A stretch of DNA of 64,000 bases from the NCBI GenBank assembly GCA_019747905.1, contig JAIEQG010000038.1, forward strand, positions 31,944-95,943. Reading direction: 5' to 3'. Below, in pieces: positions 27,418-35,920 of the stretch; positions within the stretch are counted from its first letter, which is position 1, and each line of letters begins with the position of its first letter. Position numbers and translations under genes: made by a program. Source of the DNA: Burkholderiales bacterium. GTDB lineage: Bacteria; Pseudomonadota; Gammaproteobacteria; Burkholderiales; Ga0077523. The notes below the pieces were generated by a model. It was not told the origin of the DNA. It saw only the letters and a list, made by a program, of their open reading frames with translations, and made no database searches.

Positions 27418-27816
27418 ATGCCTTCGGCCGGCCAGCAACGACGCAGCTACTTCGTCAAGGCCGGAGCAGTCCCCGGCTACCATCCCGCCAACCACAGCGG
27501 CACCACGAACCGTCGCCTCGTCGGGCGCGAGACGGTCGGTGCGAAGCAGGTGGAAGTCATCCTTGGCGTCATCGAGAAGGGCAAGGGTGCCATGCCGCAC
27601 GCTCATCCCGGCATCGAGCAGGTCTGCTATCTCCTCGAAGGGGCGATCCGTGCAGAAGTCGACGGCGAGGTCTGCGACCTGCAACCGGGCGACTGCTGTT
27701 TCTTCCCCCCGGACGTTCCGCATAGCGTGATCGTGCTGAGCGATGGGCCGGCGAAGCTGCTCGTCATCTATGCGCCGCCCTACGAAGAGCATCCGGAACG
27801 TGTGGTCAGGAGCTGA
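27418..27816 (+). CDS. cytoplasmic cupin protein
   Basis: 132-residue single cupin without signal peptide. Motif 1 GKGAMPHAHPGIEQVCYLLEGAIRAEVDGE and motif 2 PGDCCFFPPDVPHSV give the usual metal ligands. Likely a small isomerase, dioxygenase or sensor for the neighbouring catabolic genes. The GTG start of the Bug-type receptor overlaps its last 17 bases, so the two are translationally coupled. Confidence 0.82.
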   Translation: MPSAGQQRRSYFVKAGAVPGYHPANHSGTTNRRLVGRETVGAKQVEVILGVIEKGKGAMPHAHPGIEQVCYLLEGAIRAEVDGEVCDLQPGDCCFFPPDVPHSVIVLSDGPAKLLVIYAPPYEEHPERVVRS

Positions 27817-28792
27817 ACGGTCCGGACCGCGGTTGTGTCGTCGCCTGCTGGCTGCGGCATTTCTTGTGCTGGCCGCGGCGCCGAGTCTCGCCGCCGATCC
27901 GCCTTATCCGAACCGCCCGATCCGCATGGTCGTGCCCTTTGCCGCAGGCAGTGCCACCGACAGCATGGCGCGCGTTCTCGCGCAGGAGCTGGGTCAGCGT
28001 CTGGGCCAGAACGTGGTCGTCGACGACCGGCCCGGCGCGTTCGGTCAGATTGCCGCCGTGTTCGTCGCGAAGAGCAAGCCGGACGGCTACACCATCTTCG
28101 TCACGACCAACACGACCCACTCGGCAAATCCGCACCTGTACAAATCCCTGCCCTACGATCCGGTGAAGGAGTTCGAGCCGGTGGCGCGCACGGCGACGCT
28201 GCCGTTCATGCTGGTGGTGAATCCGTCGTTGCCCGTTCGGAGCACCGCGGAGTTCATCGCGCATGCGCGCAGCCATCGCGGTGCGCTCACCTATGCCTCG
28301 GCGAGCAGCACCTCGCTCGTGGCGGCGGAAAGCCTCAACACCCAGGCGGGCTTGGGGCTGACCGGCGTGCTGTACAAGGCTAGTCCGCAGGCGATGCTCG
28401 ACGTGGTGTCCGGCGAAGTGCCGGTCATGGTGGCCGACTTCGCCACGGCCATGCCGCACGTCACGGCCGGGCGCGTCAAGGTGCTCGGCGTTACCACCGC
28501 ACGGCGCTCGGCACTCGTGGCCGGTGTACCGCCCATCGCCGAGACCGTGAAGGGATTCGACGTGACGTCGTGGAACGGGCTGTTCGTCCCGGCGGGTACA
28601 CCCAGGCCCGTCGTCGATCGCCTCGCGAAGGAAACGCTTGCCGTCCTCTCCAGTAGCGAAGTGGTCGACAAGCTCGCGCTCATCGGTTTCGAGGTGGATC
28701 CGCTCGGCCCCGAGGAGTTCACCAGATACCTGCGCGCGCAGTTCGACTACTGGGGCAAGCTGATCCGCGATGCCGGCATCAAACCCGAATAG
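27800..28792 (+). CDS. Bug-family (TTT) periplasmic solute receptor
   Basis: 330 residues. Signal peptide from GTG 27800: basic RLCRR then LLAAAFLVLAAAPSLAA. The mature start YPNRPIRMVVPFAAGSATDSMARVLA and DDRPGAFGQIAAVFVAKSKPDGYT are hallmarks of tripartite tricarboxylate transporter receptors, which bind carboxylates and are greatly expanded in Burkholderiales. No TctA/TctB membrane genes are present here. It lies upstream of CaiB and acyl-CoA dehydrogenase and may bring in their substrate. Confidence 0.88.
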   Translation: MWSGAERSGPRLCRRLLAAAFLVLAAAPSLAADPPYPNRPIRMVVPFAAGSATDSMARVLAQELGQRLGQNVVVDDRPGAFGQIAAVFVAKSKPDGYTIFVTTNTTHSANPHLYKSLPYDPVKEFEPVARTATLPFMLVVNPSLPVRSTAEFIAHARSHRGALTYASASSTSLVAAESLNTQAGLGLTGVLYKASPQAMLDVVSGEVPVMVADFATAMPHVTAGRVKVLGVTTARRSALVAGVPPIAETVKGFDVTSWNGLFVPAGTPRPVVDRLAKETLAVLSSSEVVDKLALIGFEVDPLGPEEFTRYLRAQFDYWGKLIRDAGIKPE

Positions 28793-28799
28793 GAAACCC

Positions 28800-29996
28800 A
28801 TGGCAGGCCCGCTCGAAGGTGTGCGCATCCTCGATCTCACCACGGTCGTGATGGGGCCGTTCGCGACCCAGATCCTCGCCGAACTCGGCGCCGACGTGAT
28901 CAAGGTCGAACCGCGCGAAGGCGACAACATGCGCTACGCGGGGCCCATGAAGTCCGAAGGCATGGGTCACCTGCACCTGCACCTGAATCGCGGCAAGCGC
29001 GATCTCGTGCTGGACCTGAAGCAGCCCGAAGGGCGGGAGGCGCTGTTGCGGCTCGCTCAGGACGCCGACGTACTGATCTACAACGTGCGGCCCGCGGCCA
29101 TGCAGCGCCTGGGTCTTTCCTACGACGACGTCCGCGCCGTGAATCCGCGCATCATCTACGTGGGCGCCTACGGTTACTCGGAGCGCGGTCCGAACGCCGG
29201 CCGGGCTGCGTACGACGACCTCATCCAGGGTGGCACCGGGCTGCCGTGGCTTGCCTCCCGCAACGGCACGACGGCGCCCCACTACGCGCCGGTCAATCTG
29301 GCCGATCGCGTGACGGGTTTGCACGTCACCTACGCCGTGAACGCCGCGCTGTTTCATCGCGAGCGTACCGGTGAAGGACAGGCGGTCGAAGTGCCCATGT
29401 ACGAGAGCGTCGCGCAGTTCGTGCTGGGCGATCATCTGGCCGGGCTCTCCTATGAGCCGCCGATCGGCGGTACCGGGTATGCACGGCTGCAGGAGCGCAG
29501 GCCCTATGCGACCAAGGACGGCTGGCTTTGCGTGCTGGTGTACAACGACAAGCAATGGCGGCGATTCCTGCCGGCCGTCGGCCGCGACGATCTGCTGCAG
29601 GACGAACGTTTCGCCTCGCAGGGCAAGCGTGCGGCGAACATTGCCGCGATCTACGCGTTTCTCGCCGATCTGTTCAAGACGCGCACCACCGCCGAGTGGA
29701 CGGCAATGCTGGAGAGAATCGATGTGCCCGTGGCACCGATGCGCACGGTTGCCGACCTGGTGACCGATCCCCATCTGGTCGACAGCGGTTTCTTCGTGCA
29801 CGAAGATCATCCGACCGAAGGCGCGATGCTGGCGCTGCGCACGCCCACGAACTGGTCGAAGTCGCAGCCTGGACCACGTGAGCCGGCGCCTCGCCTGGGC
29901 GAGCACTCCGCCGAGATTCTTCGCGAAGCCGGGTATTCGGACGCCGAGATCGCGGAACTCGCGCGGAAGCAGGTGACGCAGCTCATGAGCCGGTAA
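28800..29996 (+). CDS. CaiB/BaiF-family CoA transferase
   Basis: 398-residue class III CoA transferase. PLEGVRILDLTTVVMGPFATQILAELGADVIKVEP at the N terminus and RAAYDDLIQGGTGLPW (catalytic Asp region) are diagnostic. It moves CoA between carboxylic acids. ATG 28800 is 8 bp after the Bug receptor stop and the acyl-CoA dehydrogenase follows after 6 bp, so receptor, transferase and dehydrogenase form one operon that would take up, activate and oxidise a carboxylic acid. Confidence 0.9.
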   Translation: MAGPLEGVRILDLTTVVMGPFATQILAELGADVIKVEPREGDNMRYAGPMKSEGMGHLHLHLNRGKRDLVLDLKQPEGREALLRLAQDADVLIYNVRPAAMQRLGLSYDDVRAVNPRIIYVGAYGYSERGPNAGRAAYDDLIQGGTGLPWLASRNGTTAPHYAPVNLADRVTGLHVTYAVNAALFHRERTGEGQAVEVPMYESVAQFVLGDHLAGLSYEPPIGGTGYARLQERRPYATKDGWLCVLVYNDKQWRRFLPAVGRDDLLQDERFASQGKRAANIAAIYAFLADLFKTRTTAEWTAMLERIDVPVAPMRTVADLVTDPHLVDSGFFVHEDHPTEGAMLALRTPTNWSKSQPGPREPAPRLGEHSAEILREAGYSDAEIAELARKQVTQLMSR

Positions 29997-30002
29997 TCGC
30001 CG

Positions 30003-31169
30003 GTGGACTTCTCGTTCACCTCCGAGCAGCGTTCCATTCGCGACGCGATCCAGCGCGTCTGCGAACCCTTCGATGCCCGCTATTGGCTGGAGCGCGACGG
30101 CCAGGGCGGCTTCCCCGACGATTTTCACGGCGCCGTCGCGCGCGACGGCTGGCTCGGCATCGCGATGCCGGAAGCTTACGGTGGCGCCGGCCTTGGCATC
30201 ACCGAAGCCGCGATCATGATGCAGGCGGTGAGCGAGTCGGGTGCGGGATTCTCCGGCGCTTCGGCCATCCACATGAACATCTTCGGGCTCAACCCGGTGG
30301 TGGTGTTCGGCACCGAAGACCAGAAGGCACGCTGGCTGCCGCCGCTCATCCGCGGGGAAGAGAAGGCCTGCTTTGCGGTGACCGAGCCCAACGTGGGTCT
30401 CAACACCACGCGCATCGAGACGATTGCCCGGCGCGAGGGCGACCGCTACGTGTTGAACGGACGCAAGATCTGGATCTCGACCGCGCAGGTGGCCGAGCGC
30501 ATGCTGGTCCTTGCGCGGACCACGCCGCTCGCCGAGTGCCGCAAACCGACAGAAGGGCTGTCGCTGTTCTACACCCGGCTCGACCGCGACCGCGTCGAGG
30601 TGCGCGAGATCGAGAAGATGGGCCGCAAGGCGGTGGACTCGAACATGCTCTTCATCGAGGACCTCGCGATCCCGCTGGCGGATCGCATCGGCGAAGAGGG
30701 TAGGGGCTTCGAGTACATTCTCCACGGCATGAACCCCGAGCGCGTCCTGATCGCAGCGGAGGCGGTCGGATTGGGCCGGGCTGCGCTACAGCGTGCGGTG
30801 GACTACGCCAACGAGCGCATCGTGTTCGATCGGCCCATCGGCCAGAACCAGGCGATCCAGCATCCGCTCGCGGCGTCGTGGATGGAACTGGAGGCGGCGA
30901 ACCTGATGGTGTTCAAGGCCGCCTCGTTGTACGACAAGGGCGAACCCTGCGGCGCCGAAGCGAATGCCGCCAAGTACCTCGCTGCGGAAGCCTGCTTCCG
31001 GGCCTGCGAGCAGGCGGTGCTGACACTCGGCGGCATGGGCTATGCGAAGGAGTACCACGTGGAGCGCTACCTGCGCGAAGCGATGGTTCCCCGACTGGCT
31101 CCGGTGAGCCCGCATCTCATCCTGTGCTTCATCGCCGAGAAGGTGCTCGGACTGCCGCGATCGTACTGA
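30003..31169 (+). CDS. acyl-CoA dehydrogenase
   Basis: 388-residue FAD enzyme from GTG 30003. N-terminal DFSFTSEQRSIRDAIQRVCEPF, flavin-site stretches CFAVTEPNVGLNTTRIET and WISTAQVAERMLVLA, the C-terminal helical domain ALQRAVDYANERIVFDRPIGQNQAIQ and LTLGGMGYAKEYHVERYLREA. Desaturates an acyl-CoA in the alpha-beta position and passes electrons to ETF. Usual length. Part of the Bug/CaiB operon. Exact acyl substrate unknown. Confidence 0.9.
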   Translation: MDFSFTSEQRSIRDAIQRVCEPFDARYWLERDGQGGFPDDFHGAVARDGWLGIAMPEAYGGAGLGITEAAIMMQAVSESGAGFSGASAIHMNIFGLNPVVVFGTEDQKARWLPPLIRGEEKACFAVTEPNVGLNTTRIETIARREGDRYVLNGRKIWISTAQVAERMLVLARTTPLAECRKPTEGLSLFYTRLDRDRVEVREIEKMGRKAVDSNMLFIEDLAIPLADRIGEEGRGFEYILHGMNPERVLIAAEAVGLGRAALQRAVDYANERIVFDRPIGQNQAIQHPLAASWMELEAANLMVFKAASLYDKGEPCGAEANAAKYLAAEACFRACEQAVLTLGGMGYAKEYHVERYLREAMVPRLAPVSPHLILCFIAEKVLGLPRSY

Positions 31170-31291
31170 CGGGCGATCGCCGGTGGGGTCGACGAGGCAC
31201 GCGCACCATCGAGGTGCAGCGATGGACAGGACGGCGAGAGCACAGGCACGATCGCGAGTGCGGTACGCCGATCCCTTCTCCGGAGTTGCCC

Positions 31292-31930
31292 TTGTATCGA
31301 CTGCATTTCGCCCCCGGCTACAGCAGCATGGCACCCCACATGGTGCTGCGGCTCATCGGTTGCCCGTTCGAATGCATTCCCGTGGACCTCGCGCACGGCG
31401 AAAACCAGGGCGCGTCATTCCTCGCGCTCAATCCGCTCGGACGCATTCCGGTGCTCCAGGATGGCACGCTGGTGCTTACCGAGGCGGCTGCGATCTGCCT
31501 GCATCTCGCCGACAAGCATCCGGGTGCCGGCCTCGTGCCGCCGCTCGGCAGCGCGCAGCGCGCGGATGTCTACCGCTGGCTCTTCTACCTCAGCAATACG
31601 CTGCAGGCCGAGATGTTCTGCTGGTTCTACCCGGAGCGGCACGCAGACGATCCGGCGGCCGTGGACAGCGTGAAGGCGCACGCGGAAACGCGGATCGCCG
31701 GCATGTTCGATCATCTCGCCTTGCACCTGAGCAAGGGCGGTCCCTACTTGTGCGGCAAGGACCTGAGCGTGGCCGATCCGTTCCTGCTCATGCTGGCGTA
31801 CTGGGCGCTCGACATGCAGCGGCCGGCGCGCGCGGTGCCCCATCTCGGCCCTTATCTGGAGCGCCTCGCGCAACTCCCGGCCGTCACGGCCACCTTCCAG
31901 GCTGAAGGTCTCGCGCAGCCCTGGTTCTGA
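31292..31930 (+). CDS. glutathione S-transferase family protein
   Basis: About 212 residues. Thioredoxin-like N domain: YRLHFAPGYSSMAPHMVLRLIGCPFE (Ser as probable catalytic residue), NPLGRIPVLQDGTLVLTEAAAI (glutathione-binding Pro and Glu-Ala). The C-terminal helical domain ends LSVADPFLLMLAYWALDM. No ATG fits; TTG 31292 has CCGGAG six bases before it, and another TTG lies at 31286. Could detoxify an intermediate of the upstream pathway. Confidence 0.82.
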   Translation: MYRLHFAPGYSSMAPHMVLRLIGCPFECIPVDLAHGENQGASFLALNPLGRIPVLQDGTLVLTEAAAICLHLADKHPGAGLVPPLGSAQRADVYRWLFYLSNTLQAEMFCWFYPERHADDPAAVDSVKAHAETRIAGMFDHLALHLSKGGPYLCGKDLSVADPFLLMLAYWALDMQRPARAVPHLGPYLERLAQLPAVTATFQAEGLAQPWF

Positions 31931-31947
31931 AGCCGTCGCACCAGCCG

Positions 31948-32427
31948 TCAGCGCTCGTCCAGCGATTCCTCGACCGCTTCCCGCTCCAGCGATTGCTGCA
32001 GCAGCCGCTCGAGCATGTCGAGCCGGTCTTCCACCTGCTTGTGCTTCTGCATCATGCCGCCGCCCTTCATCATTCCGCCCATGGCGCCATCCTTGCGCTC
32101 CGTCGGCTTCATGGCGGTCTTCGCGGTCGCCGGCTTCTGGCGGGCCAGAACGAGCTGATCACGCATCGCCTGCAGGTGTTCCGCGAGCAGGGTGCGCTTG
32201 CGATCGGGGTCGTCCGCCTCGCGAACCTGCTGCATCAGGGCTTCGATGCGGCGCATGCCGGCCTCAATGGCACCAGGCTCGGATTTCTCATGCTCGTGCT
32301 CGGCGGGAGCGGTTGCTTCCGTGGGCGGCGGGTGGTGGGCCGAGTGGTCCTCCTCGGCGGCCCGAAGGGCGGGCGGCGCCAGCGAGAGCACGGTCGCGGC
32401 GATCCAGGGATAGAGGAAAGTTCTCAT
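31948..32427 (-). CDS. exported His/Met-rich helical protein
   Basis: 159 residues from ATG 32427. Signal peptide MRTFLYPWIAATVLSLAPPALRA. The mature protein starts with a His-rich patch (EEDHSAHHPPPTEAT, EHEHEKSE), followed by a long helix (IEAGMRRIEALMQQVREADD) and a Met/Gly patch GAMGGMMKGGGMMQKHK before a coiled coil LDMLERLLQQSLER. Composition suggests copper or other metal binding in the periplasm. Not assigned to a named family. Convergent with the GST gene. Confidence 0.65.
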   Translation of the reverse strand: MRTFLYPWIAATVLSLAPPALRAAEEDHSAHHPPPTEATAPAEHEHEKSEPGAIEAGMRRIEALMQQVREADDPDRKRTLLAEHLQAMRDQLVLARQKPATAKTAMKPTERKDGAMGGMMKGGGMMQKHKQVEDRLDMLERLLQQSLEREAVEESLDER

Positions 32428-32597
32428 GGCGGTACTCCTCGTGTTCGTGCCGGAGCCCGATTCGAGCGACGGCACTGCAACGGTAGTCCCGGGCTGCAGT
32501 GCCATCTTGATGTGCATCAATGGGACGTCGAGCCGCGCACCGGTTACCCATCCGTGCGTGTACGCTCGCGGTACATCGGGTCGATGAAGGAGGGCTG

Positions 32598-33188
32598 ATG
32601 GACCTCATGGAACGCCGAGCCCGCGCACTGGTCGTCATGGGCCTGACACTGGTACTCGGGTGGAGCGCCTCGGTGCGGGCACAGTCGGATCCGGCCATCG
32701 CGGAGTCCGCGATGCGCGATCCGTGGGTCGCCCACCTGAAAGTGCTGGAATCGCTGCCGACCATCGGCGCGGATCGGAACCTTGCCGGTGAACTCGCCGA
32801 ACTCGAAACGGCGCTGGGCGAATACGAACGGCAAGTCGATCGCGTCATCGACCGGATCGTCGGCGATCCGCAGTTCGCCTATGTGGCCGACGAGACGTCT
32901 CGGGCGTTGGCGCAGCAGCTCGCGCAGGTGCAGCTCCGGTTCGCTGCGGTCTACGGCGTGCTGGGCATCGGCGATCGAGCCGACGTGCGCGCGGCGCAAA
33001 GCGCGCTCGATGCGCTGCGCGCAACGCTGGCAGCCGAGAAGCCCTTCGAGAAGGATGTCCTGCAGGCACTCGGCTCGGGTTCCCGCCAGCAGATCGTCGG
33101 GCTCGCGACCCGCTGGTGGAATGGTGAGGAACAGGCGATCGCGGTGAAGAAAGCGGTGGGCGCTCTCGCGCGAGCGCCGAACCGATAG
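32598..33188 (+). CDS. hypothetical exported helical protein
   Basis: 196 residues. Signal peptide RRARALVVMGLTLVLGWSASVRA. The mature part is almost all helix (AGELAELETALGEYERQVDRVIDRIV, SRALAQQLAQVQLRFAAVYGV, DVRAAQSALDALRATLAAE). Not recognised. ATG 32598 follows GGAGGGCTG. Divergent from the Met-rich gene; the two exported helical proteins may share a promoter region of 170 bp. Confidence 0.6.
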   Translation: MDLMERRARALVVMGLTLVLGWSASVRAQSDPAIAESAMRDPWVAHLKVLESLPTIGADRNLAGELAELETALGEYERQVDRVIDRIVGDPQFAYVADETSRALAQQLAQVQLRFAAVYGVLGIGDRADVRAAQSALDALRATLAAEKPFEKDVLQALGSGSRQQIVGLATRWWNGEEQAIAVKKAVGALARAPNR

Positions 33189-33192
33189 CTTC

Positions 33193-34737
33193 TCAGTGCC
33201 CCGCCTGCGCCATGTCCACGGCACGGGTCGGTCGCGGAGCCAGCCAGATGATCAATGCCGCTGCCACGAAGACCACCACGACGATCGACATGAGATGGTT
33301 GGTCGCCAGCATCACGCTCTGCCCCTGCAGCAGGTTGTCGATGGTGCTGTTCGCCGCATCCGGAGTCATGCCCGATGCGATGAGCGAGGTCCTGGTGCTG
33401 CCGTCGGGATCGATCAGGCCGACCAGCTCTGCGTGCTTGCGGCTGGTGTCGTCCTCCCACGCGGTGTTGACGATCGACGTGGCCACCGCGCCGGACAATG
33501 TGCGCAGGAAGTTCTGCAACCCCGCGGCCGAGGCGGTTTCGTGTTCCTCCACGCTGCCCAGCGCCAGTGCGGTCAGCGGCACGAAGAAGAACGGCAGCCC
33601 CAGCCCCATCAAGATGAGCGGATGCGCGATCTGCCAGTACGTCATGTCGGTGGTCGCGACGGCGCGCATGACGGTAACGAGCGCGAGCCACATGAGCCCA
33701 CCGAAGATCAACTTGCGCGGGTCGATCCTGCCGATCAGATTGCCGGCCACCGGTGCGGCGGCCACGGCGAGCACGCCGCTCCACGCGGTCGTGAGGCCGG
33801 CCCACGTGGCGGTGTAGCCCATGTAGCTCTGCAACCACAGCGGCGTCAGCACGTTGGTCGCGAACATCGCTCCGAAGCCCAGGCTGATCGCCGCCACGGC
33901 CGCCGTGAATCCGCGATGGCGGAAGACCCTCAGATCGACGATGGGGTGGCGCTCGGTCAACTCCCAGATGAGGAACGCGGCGAAGCCGACGACGGCCACA
34001 ACGGCGAGCGTGCAGATCTCGGTGGAGGCGAACCAGTCGTGCTCCTTGCCCAGATCGAGCATGAGTTGCAGCGCGCCGACGAACAGAATCAGCAGCACCA
34101 GGCCCACCTTGTCGATCGGTGCGCGGACGAGCGCCTGCTCGTAGCGCTTCAGCATGCGCCACGCGATCGGCGCGCAGATGATGGCGAGGGGCACGTTGAT
34201 GAAGAAGATGATCGGCCAGGCGTAGCTGTCGCACAGCCAGCCGCCGAGGATCGGACCTAGCACCGGGGCGACCAGCGTGGTCATGGCCCACAGTGCCATG
34301 GCCGCGGGTGCCTTGTCCTTGGGGAAGATCCGCAACAGCAGGGTCTGCGAGAGCGGCATCATGACGCCTCCGGAGAGACCCTGCAGCACGCGCGCGACCA
34401 CCAGCATCGAGAGCGAGTCGGCGAGTCCGCACAGTGCCGAACACGCACCGAACAACGCCATCCCGGCGGTGAAGACCCGCACCGCACCGAAGCGGCCGGC
34501 GAGCCAGCCGGTGAGCGGGACGATGATCGCCTCGGCCACGGCGTAGGACGTGATGACCCAGGTCCCCTGGCTGCTGCTGATGCCGAGGCTGCCCGAGATG
34601 TTCGGCACCGATACATTGGCGACCGTCATGTCGAGCACGGCGATGAAATTCGCCGTCGCGAGCACGATGGCGGCGAGCCACAGGGCGCCGCCTTCGAGCG
34701 GCGCTTCCGTGACGGGTTTCTGGGTCGAGGTGGACAC
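33193..34737 (-). CDS. DHA2 (EmrB/QacA-type) MFS multidrug efflux pump
   Basis: 514 residues with about 14 membrane segments. Motif near the start IAVLDMTVANVSVPNI (family motif D1), GRFGAVRVFTAGMALFGACSALCG, and motif C-like APVLGPILGGWL. Works with the adaptor and outer membrane factor encoded just upstream to pump compounds out across both membranes. The gene order OMF, adaptor, pump on the minus strand is a complete tripartite system. Substrates unknown. Confidence 0.9.
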   Translation of the reverse strand: MSTSTQKPVTEAPLEGGALWLAAIVLATANFIAVLDMTVANVSVPNISGSLGISSSQGTWVITSYAVAEAIIVPLTGWLAGRFGAVRVFTAGMALFGACSALCGLADSLSMLVVARVLQGLSGGVMMPLSQTLLLRIFPKDKAPAAMALWAMTTLVAPVLGPILGGWLCDSYAWPIIFFINVPLAIICAPIAWRMLKRYEQALVRAPIDKVGLVLLILFVGALQLMLDLGKEHDWFASTEICTLAVVAVVGFAAFLIWELTERHPIVDLRVFRHRGFTAAVAAISLGFGAMFATNVLTPLWLQSYMGYTATWAGLTTAWSGVLAVAAAPVAGNLIGRIDPRKLIFGGLMWLALVTVMRAVATTDMTYWQIAHPLILMGLGLPFFFVPLTALALGSVEEHETASAAGLQNFLRTLSGAVATSIVNTAWEDDTSRKHAELVGLIDPDGSTRTSLIASGMTPDAANSTIDNLLQGQSVMLATNHLMSIVVVVFVAAALIIWLAPRPTRAVDMAQAGH

Positions 34738-34748
34738 GGTCGTGGTCT

Positions 34749-35900
34749 CTAGTTGGTGGCGTGGGTATCGATGGTCGCGTGCATGGACAGGCCCACCTGC
34801 AGCGGCCGTGCCTTCAACTCTTCCGCATCGAGCCGGACCCGCACCGGCACCCGTTGCACCACCTTGATCCAGTTGCCGGTGGCGTTCTGCGCGGGGATGG
34901 TGGCAAAGGCCGAGCCGGTGCCGCCGGACAGACCGGCGACGATGCCGTGATAGGTAACCTTCTTGCCGTAGAGGTCGGAAATCACTTCCACCGGCTGCCC
35001 GATGCGAACCTTGTCGAGTTGCACCTCCTTGAAGTTGGCATCGACGTGCACGTCGGACAGCGGTACCACCGACAGCAACGGCGATCCGGCCTGTACCTGC
35101 TGGCCCACCTGTACCGAACGCTTGACCACGACCCCGTCGACCGGCGCGCGGATCACGGTGCGCTCGAGGTTGACGGCCGCCTGGTCGCGCCTGGTGCGAG
35201 CCAGGGTCACTTCCGGATTGGTCTCCTCGGTGGCATCGGCGATCAATACGGCGTTGGCCGCGCGTGAACCGATGGCCGCGCTGTAGTTCGCTTTGGCTTG
35301 CTCGGCGGATGCCTGGGTGGCGGCCAGGTTCGCCCGTGCGGTTTCGTACGCGTTCTCCGCCTTCGTGATCTCATCACCCGACACCGAGCCGGAACTCGCA
35401 AGCGCCTTGCGCCGCTTCAGATCCACCTCGGCCCGTTCGAAATCGGCGCGGGCGGCGGTCAGTTGAGCGGCGACGCGTTGCTCGTCCGACACGCGAGCGG
35501 AAATCTGCGCCGCCAGTGAAGTGTCTTTGGCCACGTAGCCGCGCACCCGCCGGATCGAGCGCCCCAGTTCGGCCTCGGCCTGGTCGAGCGCCAGCCGGGC
35601 GTCGGTGTCGTCCAGCACGACGATGATGTCGCCCTGCTTCACTGCCTGGGTGTCGGACACGCGCACTTCGCGGACGATGCCGCTGATCGCCGGGGTCACC
35701 TGCGCTGTTTCAGCCGCCGTGTAGGCATTGTCGGTGGACACGAAACGGGATGCATGCAGGTATTCGTAGGCGCCATAACCGACGCCCACTTTCAGGACGA
35801 CGCCGGCGAGTACGATGAACAGGCGCTTGCGGCGCTTGCGATTGCGGGCGTCGATCGTGGCCGTGGCCGCTTCGAGAACTTCGCTTTCCATTCTGGACAT
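34749..35900 (-). CDS. EmrA/HlyD-type membrane fusion protein
   Basis: 383 residues. One membrane anchor after a basic stretch (RNRKRRKRLFIVLAGVVLKVGVGYGAYEY), lipoyl half-motifs VSTDNAYTAAETAQVTPAISGIV and RTVIRAPVDGVVVKRSVQVGQQV, and a central coiled hairpin (AQISARVSDEQRVAAQLTAARADFERAEVDL). ATG 35900 has GGAGCAACCC before it. It is 11 bp upstream of the MFS gene. Confidence 0.9.
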   Translation of the reverse strand: MSRMESEVLEAATATIDARNRKRRKRLFIVLAGVVLKVGVGYGAYEYLHASRFVSTDNAYTAAETAQVTPAISGIVREVRVSDTQAVKQGDIIVVLDDTDARLALDQAEAELGRSIRRVRGYVAKDTSLAAQISARVSDEQRVAAQLTAARADFERAEVDLKRRKALASSGSVSGDEITKAENAYETARANLAATQASAEQAKANYSAAIGSRAANAVLIADATEETNPEVTLARTRRDQAAVNLERTVIRAPVDGVVVKRSVQVGQQVQAGSPLLSVVPLSDVHVDANFKEVQLDKVRIGQPVEVISDLYGKKVTYHGIVAGLSGGTGSAFATIPAQNATGNWIKVVQRVPVRVRLDAEELKARPLQVGLSMHATIDTHATN

Positions 35901-35920
35901 GGTGGGTTGCTCCTGGTTGA

